64,000 nucleotides of DNA from Amycolatopsis bartoniae (GTDB lineage: Bacteria > Actinomycetota > Actinomycetes > Mycobacteriales > Pseudonocardiaceae). Position numbers and translations under genes: made by a program. The stretch is from NCBI RefSeq assembly GCF_014191255.1, contig NZ_JACHWH010000001.1, positions 1,922,001-1,986,000 on the forward strand, in the 5' to 3' direction. The notes under the pieces are model-generated. The model was not told the origin of the DNA, searched no databases, and saw nothing but the letters and a program-made list of their open reading frames with translations. Shown here one piece after another: positions 43,062 to 50,108 of the stretch. The first letter of the stretch is position 1. Every line of letters starts with the position of its first letter.

Positions 43062-44624
43062 ATGACCGCTGCTGGGAGCCGTGCTCAGAAGCGCTCGCGA
43101 GGCGAGGTAGAGAAGCTGCCGAGCGGGGCGCTCCGCGTGAAGGTCTATGCCGGTGTCGACCCGCTGAGCGGACGTCGGCACTACCTACGGGAAACCGTGC
43201 CCGCTGGGCCTCAGGCCGAGAAGGAAGCCGAGAAGGTCCGGATTCGGCTGGTCAACGAGGTCAACGAGCGTCGCAACCCGCGCACGAGTGCGACCGTGAA
43301 CCAACTCATGGACCGTTACCTAGAGTTGCTGAACGTCGATACGACGACGAAGCAGCGCTACGACAGCGTGATCCGGACCCACATCCGCCCCCTGCTCGGC
43401 AAGACGCCCGTCTCCCGCCTCGACGGCGAGACCTTCGATTCCTTCTACAAGATCCTCCGAACCTGCCGAACCCATTGCGGTGGCAGGAAGTTCGTCGAAC
43501 ACCGCGTCGCAGGTGAGCATGACTGCACGGACAAGTGCCGTGTGCACAAGTGCAAGCCGCTGGCCGATGGCACGATCCGCAAAGTGCACTGGTGCCTGAG
43601 CGGTGCGCTCAAGGATGCGATGCGTTGGAAGTGGATTACGGTCAACCCGCTGGAGCAGGCCGATACCCCGGCTGGCGCCGTCCCCGACCCTGAACCTCCC
43701 ACGCCCGAACAGGCGGCGGCAATCGTCAACGAGGCGTTCAAGGACCTCCGTTGGGGCATGTTCGTCTGGCTGGCAATGGCCACTGGCGCTCGCCGGGGCG
43801 AACTGTGCGCGTTGCGGTGGGACCGGCTGGACCTGGACAACGCGGTGATCTGGATTCGCAGCAGCATCGCCCAGGACGGCGCGAAGACCTGGGAGAAGGA
43901 CACCAAGACGCATCAGCAACGCCGGATCTCTCTGGACCCCGCAACGGTCGGACTACTGCGCGCCTATCGGCAGCACTGCGAGGCGGAGGCTCAGATCGTC
44001 GGAACGGTCATCGAAAAGGCTGGCCGCGTCTTCTCCCCCTCCGTCGATCATTCGACCTGGCTTAAGCCCTCTACGGTCTCCCAGCGATACCGCCGGATGT
44101 GCGAAAAGCTCGGCTGGGACATGCACCTGCACCAGCTACGCCACTACTCGGCGACCGAACTCATCGCGTCCGGCGCCGATGTCCGCACGGTTGCCGGTCG
44201 ATTGGGACACGGTGGCGGTGGGGCTACCACGTTGCGGGTGTACTCGGCATGGGTTTCTGAAGCCGATCAGAAGGCAGCGGGCAAGTTCGCTGGCCGTATG
44301 CCGCAGGCTCCTATCGTTCTCGACACTGAGGGCACTGCTCATCCAACGCTCGAACCCGAGGGTGCGAATCCCTACCAGAAGATTGCAGCCGACCTACGCG
44401 GCGCAATAACGGCTGGCGTTCTGCGCGTTGGCGGCGAGCTGCCTACGGTCACCGCCCTGGCTACCCGCTATCACGTCAGCGTCGGTACCGCGCACCGTGC
44501 GCTCGCAGAATTGAAACGCACCGGTCACGCCACAGCAACTCGTGGCCGACGTGCGGTAGTTACCGATCCATCAACAACCAAGTTCCAGGCAGAAGTTATC
44601 GACCTCAAGTTACGACAGGTGTAG
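43062..44624 (+). CDS. int: Tyrosine integrase with C-terminal GntR winged helix
   Basis: A 520-residue site-specific recombinase. An N-terminal arm-binding domain lies at about residues 10-65. The core-binding domain has an inserted Cys/His cluster (CRTHCGG...HDCTDKCRVHKC). The catalytic residues are Arg244 (GARRGEL), His357 and Arg360 (HLHQLRHYS), His383 (LGHGG) and Tyr394 (RVYSAW). Residues about 435-505 are an extra GntR-type winged helix, NPYQKIAADLRGAITAG...TRYHVSVGTAHRALAELKRTG, not found in ordinary integrases. The ATG at 43062 is chosen because the upstream TTG at 43017 would place the arm repeats inside the gene. Confidence 0.92.
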   Translation: MTAAGSRAQKRSRGEVEKLPSGALRVKVYAGVDPLSGRRHYLRETVPAGPQAEKEAEKVRIRLVNEVNERRNPRTSATVNQLMDRYLELLNVDTTTKQRYDSVIRTHIRPLLGKTPVSRLDGETFDSFYKILRTCRTHCGGRKFVEHRVAGEHDCTDKCRVHKCKPLADGTIRKVHWCLSGALKDAMRWKWITVNPLEQADTPAGAVPDPEPPTPEQAAAIVNEAFKDLRWGMFVWLAMATGARRGELCALRWDRLDLDNAVIWIRSSIAQDGAKTWEKDTKTHQQRRISLDPATVGLLRAYRQHCEAEAQIVGTVIEKAGRVFSPSVDHSTWLKPSTVSQRYRRMCEKLGWDMHLHQLRHYSATELIASGADVRTVAGRLGHGGGGATTLRVYSAWVSEADQKAAGKFAGRMPQAPIVLDTEGTAHPTLEPEGANPYQKIAADLRGAITAGVLRVGGELPTVTALATRYHVSVGTAHRALAELKRTGHATATRGRRAVVTDPSTTKFQAEVIDLKLRQV

Positions 44625-44657
44625 AAAACTAAAGCTTGTCCGCCTAGAATCACGTGG

Positions 44658-45230
44658 ATGTGGGACCAGCTCAAGAGCCTCGCTGACATTGCGCCCGCAC
44701 TGTCTGTCAGCATCGCCTTGCTTGCCCTAGCGGTAAGCGTCTTCGGAGCGATAACAGCTCGCCGAGCATATCGGATTTCCAAAGCACAGGAAAAGCGTCG
44801 ACTGCTGCCAATCGACGTTTATTTGGTCGATTCTGCCGCGTATCCACTAGATAACGGAAGGCAGCGATACGCTTTCGTATTAGAGTTATACAACCCGTCC
44901 GAGAACGCCACTTCAGTGGCATCAGCAGAACTTCATATAGGATTCAAAGAGAACACCCTGAGTTACATTCTCAAGATCCCGCCGGACAATGACCAAAACG
45001 CACCCGCCCAGCTCGCGGGAAACCAGGAAAGAATTATGATCCCAGTACGCCTAAATGCTGGCGAGACAGTCGGAGGATGGATTAGCTTTACGACACCCAA
45101 CGAGAGTGTCGAATGGCATGAAATCGACTCCTACAAGATACAGCTGACTGATACGTTAAGGAGAACTACGAGCACTCAAGCCATCCTCCTGACTCAGCGT
45201 AGGATAGATTCAGATCAGGAGACCAAGTGA
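44658..45230 (+). CDS. Membrane-anchored hypothetical protein of low GC
   Basis: A 190-residue protein with one N-terminal transmembrane helix (about residues 10-34, ALSVSIALLALAVSVFGAITARRAY), then a basic stretch and a 130-residue beta-rich domain (FVLELYNPSENATSVASAELHIGF...). Base composition is well below that of the surrounding DNA, with more A/T-ending codons, so it was probably acquired. It overlaps the next gene as GTGA. Position near the integrase suggests accessory cargo. No family recognised. Confidence 0.75.
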   Translation: MWDQLKSLADIAPALSVSIALLALAVSVFGAITARRAYRISKAQEKRRLLPIDVYLVDSAAYPLDNGRQRYAFVLELYNPSENATSVASAELHIGFKENTLSYILKIPPDNDQNAPAQLAGNQERIMIPVRLNAGETVGGWISFTTPNESVEWHEIDSYKIQLTDTLRRTTSTQAILLTQRRIDSDQETK

Positions 45231-45805
45231 CCAAAAAGACGTTTCGTCGCCTTAGCTACCCTAGGCTTAAAATCGTCGGAGATGCACTAATTGCGGATAA
45301 GACGGTCGGAAACGGGCGCATGATACCTGCCCTGATCGTAGATACGGCACTGCACCCGGAGATCGAACGGCTAGTTAAGATACACCAAGACACTCCCCCA
45401 GGAGACGTCAGAACCCAGTGGGCAACACGCTTCTCAACGCGACAGAAAATGCCATCCGAAATAATACTTGAACTCGACTTCCTGAAGCCGATTGAGATAA
45501 AATTCGGCGTCGCCTTCCAGATGCCCGACCAAGCGATACTTGTTGATCAAGCACTGACTTCGCGCGGGTTTTACCTACAGCCTGGCCGCGTTGGGGATCG
45601 CCTCTCCAAAACACGAGAGAACCCGAGAATTCTCGCGGAAATACCATGCGAAGGCTTCCAAGAAGCTTGGGACAAGATGTTTCCGGCGATTACCGCTGCA
45701 CAGCTGCGACAACTAGGAGCTTCCAGGGCTGAATCGAAGAGACTGTCGCACCAAGTTGTTCGAGAATTACGCGAATTCGGCAGCGTCCGCCTATGGAAAA
45801 AGTAG
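45227..45805 (+). CDS. Hypothetical protein coupled to the membrane protein
   Basis: A 192-residue soluble protein. It begins GTG within the stop of the previous gene (GTGA overlap), so the two are translated as a unit. It has an alpha/beta look (PALIVDTALHPEIERLVKIH; SEIILELDFLKPIEIKFGVAFQMPDQAILVDQAL) and a charged C-terminus (RELREFGSVRLWKK). Low GC, like its partner. No family recognised. A two-gene membrane/soluble cassette beside an integrase is a common layout for defence or immunity cargo, but nothing here proves it. Confidence 0.7.
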   Translation: MTKKTFRRLSYPRLKIVGDALIADKTVGNGRMIPALIVDTALHPEIERLVKIHQDTPPGDVRTQWATRFSTRQKMPSEIILELDFLKPIEIKFGVAFQMPDQAILVDQALTSRGFYLQPGRVGDRLSKTRENPRILAEIPCEGFQEAWDKMFPAITAAQLRQLGASRAESKRLSHQVVRELREFGSVRLWKK

Positions 45806-45818
45806 TATCAATAACTTT

Positions 45819-46079
45819 TTAGACGTCGCGCGAAGGCCACCGAACCGTCATGACAACAGATTGCTCTAATGCCTCCCAGGTGTGGTCGACCCCCGCCCCC
45901 CACATCGCATAGTCACCGGGAGTGACGAATGTGGCTATGCCTTCGGTCGATTCAACCCGGAATCGCCCACTGATCAGCATCACCAGCGTGGTCCGCTGGT
46001 CATCGGACGTCCACTCCGGGCGCTTGTCGCCCTTCGGGTGTGTAGCCCACTTGACTTCGACATCCTTCGACGACCGCAC
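45819..46079 (-). CDS. Cupin-like protein, in frame with the upstream Nudix gene after a UGA
   Basis: The visible product is 86 residues from a GTG at 46079. It contains a cupin-like strand pattern (TTLVMLISGRFRVESTEGIATFVTPGDYAMWGAGVDHTWEAL). Sequence that looks coding, PNAGTT...RGWIVGHFIDPSQG, lies upstream in the same frame but has no start codon. It runs back without interruption to the UGA that ends the Nudix-like gene at 46170-46172. So the true N-terminus may come from UGA readthrough, a non-standard start, or the gene may be partly decayed. Confidence 0.6.
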   Translation of the reverse strand: MRSSKDVEVKWATHPKGDKRPEWTSDDQRTTLVMLISGRFRVESTEGIATFVTPGDYAMWGAGVDHTWEALEQSVVMTVRWPSRDV

Positions 46080-46169
46080 CCCTTGAGACGGGTCGATGAA
46101 GTGACCGACGATCCAGCCCCGCGTGTCTGCGCCGTCTTCGACGGCGTTGCCGGTGGTGCCAGCGTTCGG

Positions 46170-47744
46170 TCACGTCAACTCCCATTCCACGGCCGGTAGG
46201 TTCACGCGGTGTCCGCCAAGATCGGCGAGGCGCCGGAAGCCTTGCAGCACGGCGAACAGCCCTTCGTTGCTCCACGCTACATCGGCCAGCAGGTCCGACA
46301 GGAGATCGGTGTCCAGGGTCGAGTAACGCCGTAGGTTGGACGCTTCCCAGTTCGCTTCGATCTGCCCGCCGAACCTGAGCCAGAACTCTTCATCCTCGAT
46401 CACGATCAGACTGGGGAATTCGTAGTTGCCGCTCACGAGGTTCAAGCCGAAGCCGGTGCACTCCATACGCAGGCGCTCGCCTAGCGGACGTTCGAGGAGC
46501 CAGCGCATGGGTTCGGACAGCCGACTGGGGTGCATGGGATCGGCGGCGCGCTGGTCTCCGAGGGTGTTGTCCACGTCGTCGCGGCCGAACAGTTCCTCTT
46601 CCATCTCCCGGAGCAGTGTGCCGCCGAGACGCGTGTCTGCGCGCACGTCCGCGGCCGGCTGGTGGAAGCCCTTGGGGATGACGGCGAGCTGTCGGTTGGC
46701 GTTGACCACGTTGCCGGATCGCTGCTGCACCAGGATCAGGTAGTCCGCGTCACCGTGCAGGCCAGGCGGTCGAGCGATGGCACACAGGGCGAGTACGCCA
46801 CCAGCGCATAGACGACCGTCGAGCTGGGTGACCGCTTCCAGGTGCGGTAGGTAGTACTCCCGGAGCGGGAGGCGGCCAGCGCCACCGTTGGTGAGGGCGT
46901 CGAGTAGCTCGCCTTCTAGTAGATCCATCGTCAGTGCGTAGTGCACGAACGGAGCGATGCCGACCGTGCCTGAGACGGCCGAGTTGACCACGCCCGTGGT
47001 CCGCAGCCGGTAGAGCGGCATGTTCACGAGCCTGGTGCCAAGTTCCAGGGTCTCGGCAAGCCTCTGGACGGCCGCATCGAGGGCCCGATCATCGAGAGCA
47101 GCAGGAGCTTCGAACGGAGCTGGGTCAAGTGTCAGGCCATCAGAACGCGCCAGCAGCGGCGCTGCAAGGTCGAGCCATTCGCCTCGGGTGAGGACAGTCG
47201 TCGCCGCGTCTTGATCGCCGAACTTCGCGCTGTAGGTGCCGTAGCCGTTCTCACCGCGTCCGTAGTAGTCGAGCAAGGCGCGCGTGACCTGTGCTTGGCT
47301 GATCTGCCCGCGACGTGCGCCGCGATCGCGCAGCCCCCGAACATCGACGTTGGCGACCTTGGCCGCGACCTTGCGTCGGCTCGTGCCTGGTTCCCATCCC
47401 GCGTGACTGTCGAGCCACTCCAGTGCCGCGCCGATGTGCGGATCGGCGCTGAGTCGTAGCTCAGCAGCCGCTCTCGCTTCGTCGTCGGCTTCTGCATCGG
47501 GAGGCACCACCGGCGTCTGACCGAGCAGTTCCGCGAAGCGGGCGCGGACCGTGGCGGACGCCCGCTCGTACGCCGTGTCCAAGAGCTGCTGCATCTCGGA
47601 CTTCGGCTTGAGATCCGGCTTCTGGTGCCAGGAAGCGACAGTCCGCACACCGATCCCGAGCTGTTCGGCGAACAGCTCGTTGCTGAGCCGCAGAGCCTTC
47701 TGCAGCGCGGATGCCGTCCGCCCGGTCCACGGGTCCACCGCCAT
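46170..47744 (-). CDS. XRE-type HTH protein with a Nudix-like C-terminal domain
   Basis: A 524-residue protein. Residues 10-65 form an HTH (LQKALRLSNELFAEQLGIGVRTVASWHQKP). The middle (LEWLDSHAGWEPGTSRRKVAAKV...YGTYSAKFGDQDAATTVLTRGEWLDL) and end are shared with the paralogue at 54323-55780. A Nudix-like box, KGFHQP...LLREMEEELFG near residue 365, has R-E-x-x-E-E but an altered glycine pattern. FGLNLVSGNYEFPSLIVIEDEEFW is the other conserved block. Nudix genes occur in pSAM2-type AICEs. It starts 3 bases after the XRE gene stop. Confidence 0.85.
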   Translation of the reverse strand: MAVDPWTGRTASALQKALRLSNELFAEQLGIGVRTVASWHQKPDLKPKSEMQQLLDTAYERASATVRARFAELLGQTPVVPPDAEADDEARAAAELRLSADPHIGAALEWLDSHAGWEPGTSRRKVAAKVANVDVRGLRDRGARRGQISQAQVTRALLDYYGRGENGYGTYSAKFGDQDAATTVLTRGEWLDLAAPLLARSDGLTLDPAPFEAPAALDDRALDAAVQRLAETLELGTRLVNMPLYRLRTTGVVNSAVSGTVGIAPFVHYALTMDLLEGELLDALTNGGAGRLPLREYYLPHLEAVTQLDGRLCAGGVLALCAIARPPGLHGDADYLILVQQRSGNVVNANRQLAVIPKGFHQPAADVRADTRLGGTLLREMEEELFGRDDVDNTLGDQRAADPMHPSRLSEPMRWLLERPLGERLRMECTGFGLNLVSGNYEFPSLIVIEDEEFWLRFGGQIEANWEASNLRRYSTLDTDLLSDLLADVAWSNEGLFAVLQGFRRLADLGGHRVNLPAVEWELT

Positions 47745-47747
47745 CGC

Positions 47748-48116
47748 TCACCGGTCCTTGGGCGACCGAGATGAGGCCAGAAGACGGATGACGGTGGCGA
47801 GCTGGTCAGCAATTCCGTCCAAGCGCTGTTCCAGGGCATCGAGCCGAGCGGAAAGATTCTGTTGAGTCAACTCATCGCGCTCGGGAGGCCGTTCTCCATG
47901 CAGAACCGATTCCAAGTGTTGAGGGTGCCAACCTAAAGCGATCGAAAGAGACTCCAGCGTGCGTGGGCTACGTTTCCGGTTCACCGTGTTCCGCTGAATT
48001 TCACGCACTATCGCCGACGAAACGTGCGACCGGGCCGCCAATTCCTGCTGTTGCCACCCGAGTTCTTTCACGCGCTCGTTGATGGCCTTTGCGACTGCGG
48101 CCCAATCCTCCGACAC
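47748..48116 (-). CDS. XRE-family regulator with coiled-coil tail
   Basis: A 122-residue protein. Residues 5-65 form an HTH (INERVKELGWQQQELAARSHVSSAIVREIQRNTVNRKRSPRTLESLSIAL), and residues 78-115 form a coiled coil (QNLSARLDALEQRLDGIADQLATVIRLL). The start is a GTG at 48116. It is the first gene of a leftward unit with the Nudix-like gene and faces the xis operon across a 300-base region with a large palindrome and phased repeats, which are its likely binding sites. Confidence 0.85.
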   Translation of the reverse strand: MSEDWAAVAKAINERVKELGWQQQELAARSHVSSAIVREIQRNTVNRKRSPRTLESLSIALGWHPQHLESVLHGERPPERDELTQQNLSARLDALEQRLDGIADQLATVIRLLASSRSPKDR

Positions 48117-48200
48117 GTACTCCTCCGCGCTCTGCTGCAGGCGCCGAGGTTAGCGGACTAGCAACGACTTCAGCGGCATCTCACCGCGGACACTACGGCC

Positions 48201-48258
48201 GACTGTTATCTTATCGACTATTTCATCGATATTCTGATGAAATAGTCGACCAACAGTC
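48201..48258. promoter_or_regulatory. Composite palindrome in the AICE control region
   Basis: A perfect 14-bp inverted repeat (48214-48227 with 48236-48249, 8-base centre) is nested inside a second pair, GACTGTT (48201-48207) and AACAGTC (48252-48258). The stretch is AT-rich. It is 85 bases upstream of the XRE regulator and 168 bases before xis. It may be an operator, or part of a transfer (clt) site. Confidence 0.6.
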
Positions 48259-48341
48259 CTTGCGGGACCATCGGACGTCTTCGCGGCAGGCGGCGTTGGT
48301 GCGTACGCCAACGAGCCGAAATCTTTCGAAAAACACTGAAC

Positions 48342-48393
48342 TGCACTGGTCCTGCATTGGTTATGCATTTGACCTGCACTGGACATGCATGGT
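48342..48393 (+). repeat. Five TGCAYTGG repeats in strict 11-bp phase
   Basis: TGCACTGG (48342), TGCATTGG (48353), TGCATTTG (48364), TGCACTGG (48375) and TGCATGGT (48386) begin exactly 11 bases apart. They end about 33 bases before the xis ATG. The helical phasing suggests that one protein binds cooperatively along one face of the DNA. Confidence 0.75.
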
Positions 48394-48425
48394 TGCAGGG
48401 CCAGATTTTTCCTTGAATCGAAGGC

Positions 48426-48746
48426 ATGGAAAACAACAACACGGAACACCTTCGGGAAGCAGTTCCAGAACGAATCGAAAACCGATCGAATCGGCCAGCG
48501 TTTTACACGGTTCGGGAAGCGGCGAAACTCCTCCGAGTCGGACCGTCGACCCTTTACCGGATCATCCGGGATGGCGACTTCCCGGCGGTCCGGCTTCGGT
48601 CCCGCTACGTCATCCCGGCAGTCGCACTTGAGCGGCTGGTCGCGGAGGTCGACGCGACAGGAGGGGTTGTCGACCCAAGCCGGATCGCCGCTGAGCGGCG
48701 AACGGCCCGCGAGGTTGCGCGGGTCACCGGAGGTGCGCAGTGGTGA
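48426..48746 (+). CDS. xis: Excisionase-type HTH protein
   Basis: A 106-residue protein with a MerR/HTH_17 excisionase motif: FYTVREAAKLLRVGPSTLYRIIRDGDFPAVRLRSRYVIPAVALERLVAEV (residues 25-74). Such Xis proteins bind att arms and turn integration into excision. It is the first gene of the rightward AICE operon. The ATG at 48426 has GAAGG upstream, and a phased repeat array lies 33-84 bases before it. The stop overlaps the WhiB gene. Confidence 0.85.
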   Translation: MENNNTEHLREAVPERIENRSNRPAFYTVREAAKLLRVGPSTLYRIIRDGDFPAVRLRSRYVIPAVALERLVAEVDATGGVVDPSRIAAERRTAREVARVTGGAQW

Positions 48747-49108
48747 ATCCGGAGGACTTCGACAGCTTCACCGACTACCTGTCGGCGCTGGCCGCCGAAC
48801 TCGACCGATACGCGAACGTACCCGACGACGTGCTTGAGGGCATCGTTCGCCGCGACGGCTCGTGCATCTGGCTCTACACAACGGGAGAAGCTCCGGACTG
48901 GACGGGCGACGACCTGACGGACCGCGAGCTGGCCGCGTCCATCTGTGCCGGGTGCACGACCAAGCTGGCCTGTCTGGAGCTGGAGTTGCGCACCGCTGGT
49001 CCTTTCACCCTCGGGGTTTGGGGTGCTCTGTCCCAAGAGGACCGTCGGGATCTGTACCCGATCTGGCGCGCTCGTCGCACGGGCATGAACGGAGGTGATC
49101 AGCGATGA
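48740..49108 (+). CDS. WhiB-family iron-sulfur protein
   Basis: A 122-residue WhiB-like protein. Four cysteines bind a [4Fe-4S] cluster: one in DGSCIWLY, two in ASICAGC, one in KLACLELEL. The GVWGALSQED turn is the WhiB signature. The C-terminal basic stretch, IWRARRTG, could contact DNA. WhiB proteins respond to redox state or to NO by changing promoter use of the sigma factor. Carriage on an AICE may link transfer to stress. GTG starts at 48740 or 48743 overlap the xis end. Coupled to the next gene as ATGA. Confidence 0.9.
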   Translation: MVNPEDFDSFTDYLSALAAELDRYANVPDDVLEGIVRRDGSCIWLYTTGEAPDWTGDDLTDRELAASICAGCTTKLACLELELRTAGPFTLGVWGALSQEDRRDLYPIWRARRTGMNGGDQR

Positions 49109-49431
49109 CCTTTACGTCAACGCAAGTCCTCGTGGCCGTGGGCATCTTGCTCGGCTGGATTCTCCTGTGGCGCGTCAGCTCGTGGAAGAGGCGGCGGACG
49201 CTCGAAGCCTCCCGATCCGGTGCGCGGCTGCTGTCGCTGTTCGGCCGGGTGGTGTTCATGGCGGGATTGATCGTGGGCGTGCAGTGGGTCGTGATCGTGA
49301 CCGCGCCGGACAACCACGGTCTGCTGCTGGCCGTTCTCGGGATTCCGGCGCTGTTCGCGGCGCACGGGCTGACCCGGGCGCTCACGGTCGTCGCCGTCGA
49401 CGGTTCACGGGTTCGGAGTGGTCGACGATGA
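49105..49431 (+). CDS. Small membrane protein of the transfer operon
   Basis: A 108-residue protein with two to three transmembrane helices (TSTQVLVAVGILLGWILLW; LLSLFGRVVFMAGLIVGVQWVVIV; LLLAVLGIPALFAAHGLTRAL) and a basic end. ATGA overlaps on both sides link it to whiB and to the DUF2637-like gene. It resembles small Spd-type spread proteins of AICEs only in size and topology. Confidence 0.75.
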   Translation: MTFTSTQVLVAVGILLGWILLWRVSSWKRRRTLEASRSGARLLSLFGRVVFMAGLIVGVQWVVIVTAPDNHGLLLAVLGIPALFAAHGLTRALTVVAVDGSRVRSGRR

Positions 49432-50108
49432 GCCGCGAGTGGAAAGGGGTGGCCGCCTCCGGGCGGCCACCCGCCGGCCACGCTGTTGAGCAAGTGCGCG
49501 TCCAGGTGGACCGGTTGTGCTGGACCGGAATCACGCTGGGTCTGGCGTTCACGATGACCAATGTCCAGCACTTCGCGGCGGTGGGGGCACCCACGTGGTC
49601 ACTGCCGTGGCTGGCCGCCTGGCTGCTCGATCCCACCGTCTCGCTGGTGCTGATCGCGATACTGCGAGCTGAACAGGTAACTGCCCGGCGCGGCGTGCGC
49701 ATGGGGCCGTGGGTTCGCAGAGCGAAGTGGTTCACCCTTGCCGCGACGTACGTCATGAACACCTGGTCATCGTTCGCGGCGGGCTCGTGGTCCGGGATCG
49801 TGCTGCACTCCGTGCCGCCACTGCTGGTGTTCACGGCCGCGGAGGCAGTCACGGATCTGCGCGAAACGTTGGTCGCCATGTCGAAGGACGACATGCCGCA
49901 GGTCGTGAACGAGAAGCGGCCGGTCCCGCGCCGCACGAGCCGGAAGCTCTTCGCGGACTACTTGGCTGAGGCTCGTGCCGCCTGGTCGCCCGAAGTCGAG
50001 GTGACGCCTGCTTGGGTCCGGCAAGTCACCGCGTGTTCGCGCGGGTTGTCGCCTCGTGTGGCGGCCGCTCTCCGTGCCGAAGCCGACGGACGGGAGGTTC
50101 AGCCGTGA
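49428..50108 (+). CDS. DUF2637/Spd-like integral membrane protein
   Basis: A 226-residue protein with about four transmembrane helices between residues 25 and 155 (CWTGITLGLAFTMTNVQHFAAV; LPWLAAWLLDPTVSLVLIAILRA; WFTLAATYVMNTWSSFAAGSW; VLHSVPPLLVFTAAEAV) and a cytoplasmic basic tail. This resembles DUF2637 proteins that sit before the TraB/FtsK gene in actinomycete elements and may help in plasmid spread. The ATG at 49428 overlaps the previous stop as ATGA. The stop overlaps traB as GTGA. Confidence 0.8.
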   Translation: MSREWKGVAASGRPPAGHAVEQVRVQVDRLCWTGITLGLAFTMTNVQHFAAVGAPTWSLPWLAAWLLDPTVSLVLIAILRAEQVTARRGVRMGPWVRRAKWFTLAATYVMNTWSSFAAGSWSGIVLHSVPPLLVFTAAEAVTDLRETLVAMSKDDMPQVVNEKRPVPRRTSRKLFADYLAEARAAWSPEVEVTPAWVRQVTACSRGLSPRVAAALRAEADGREVQP

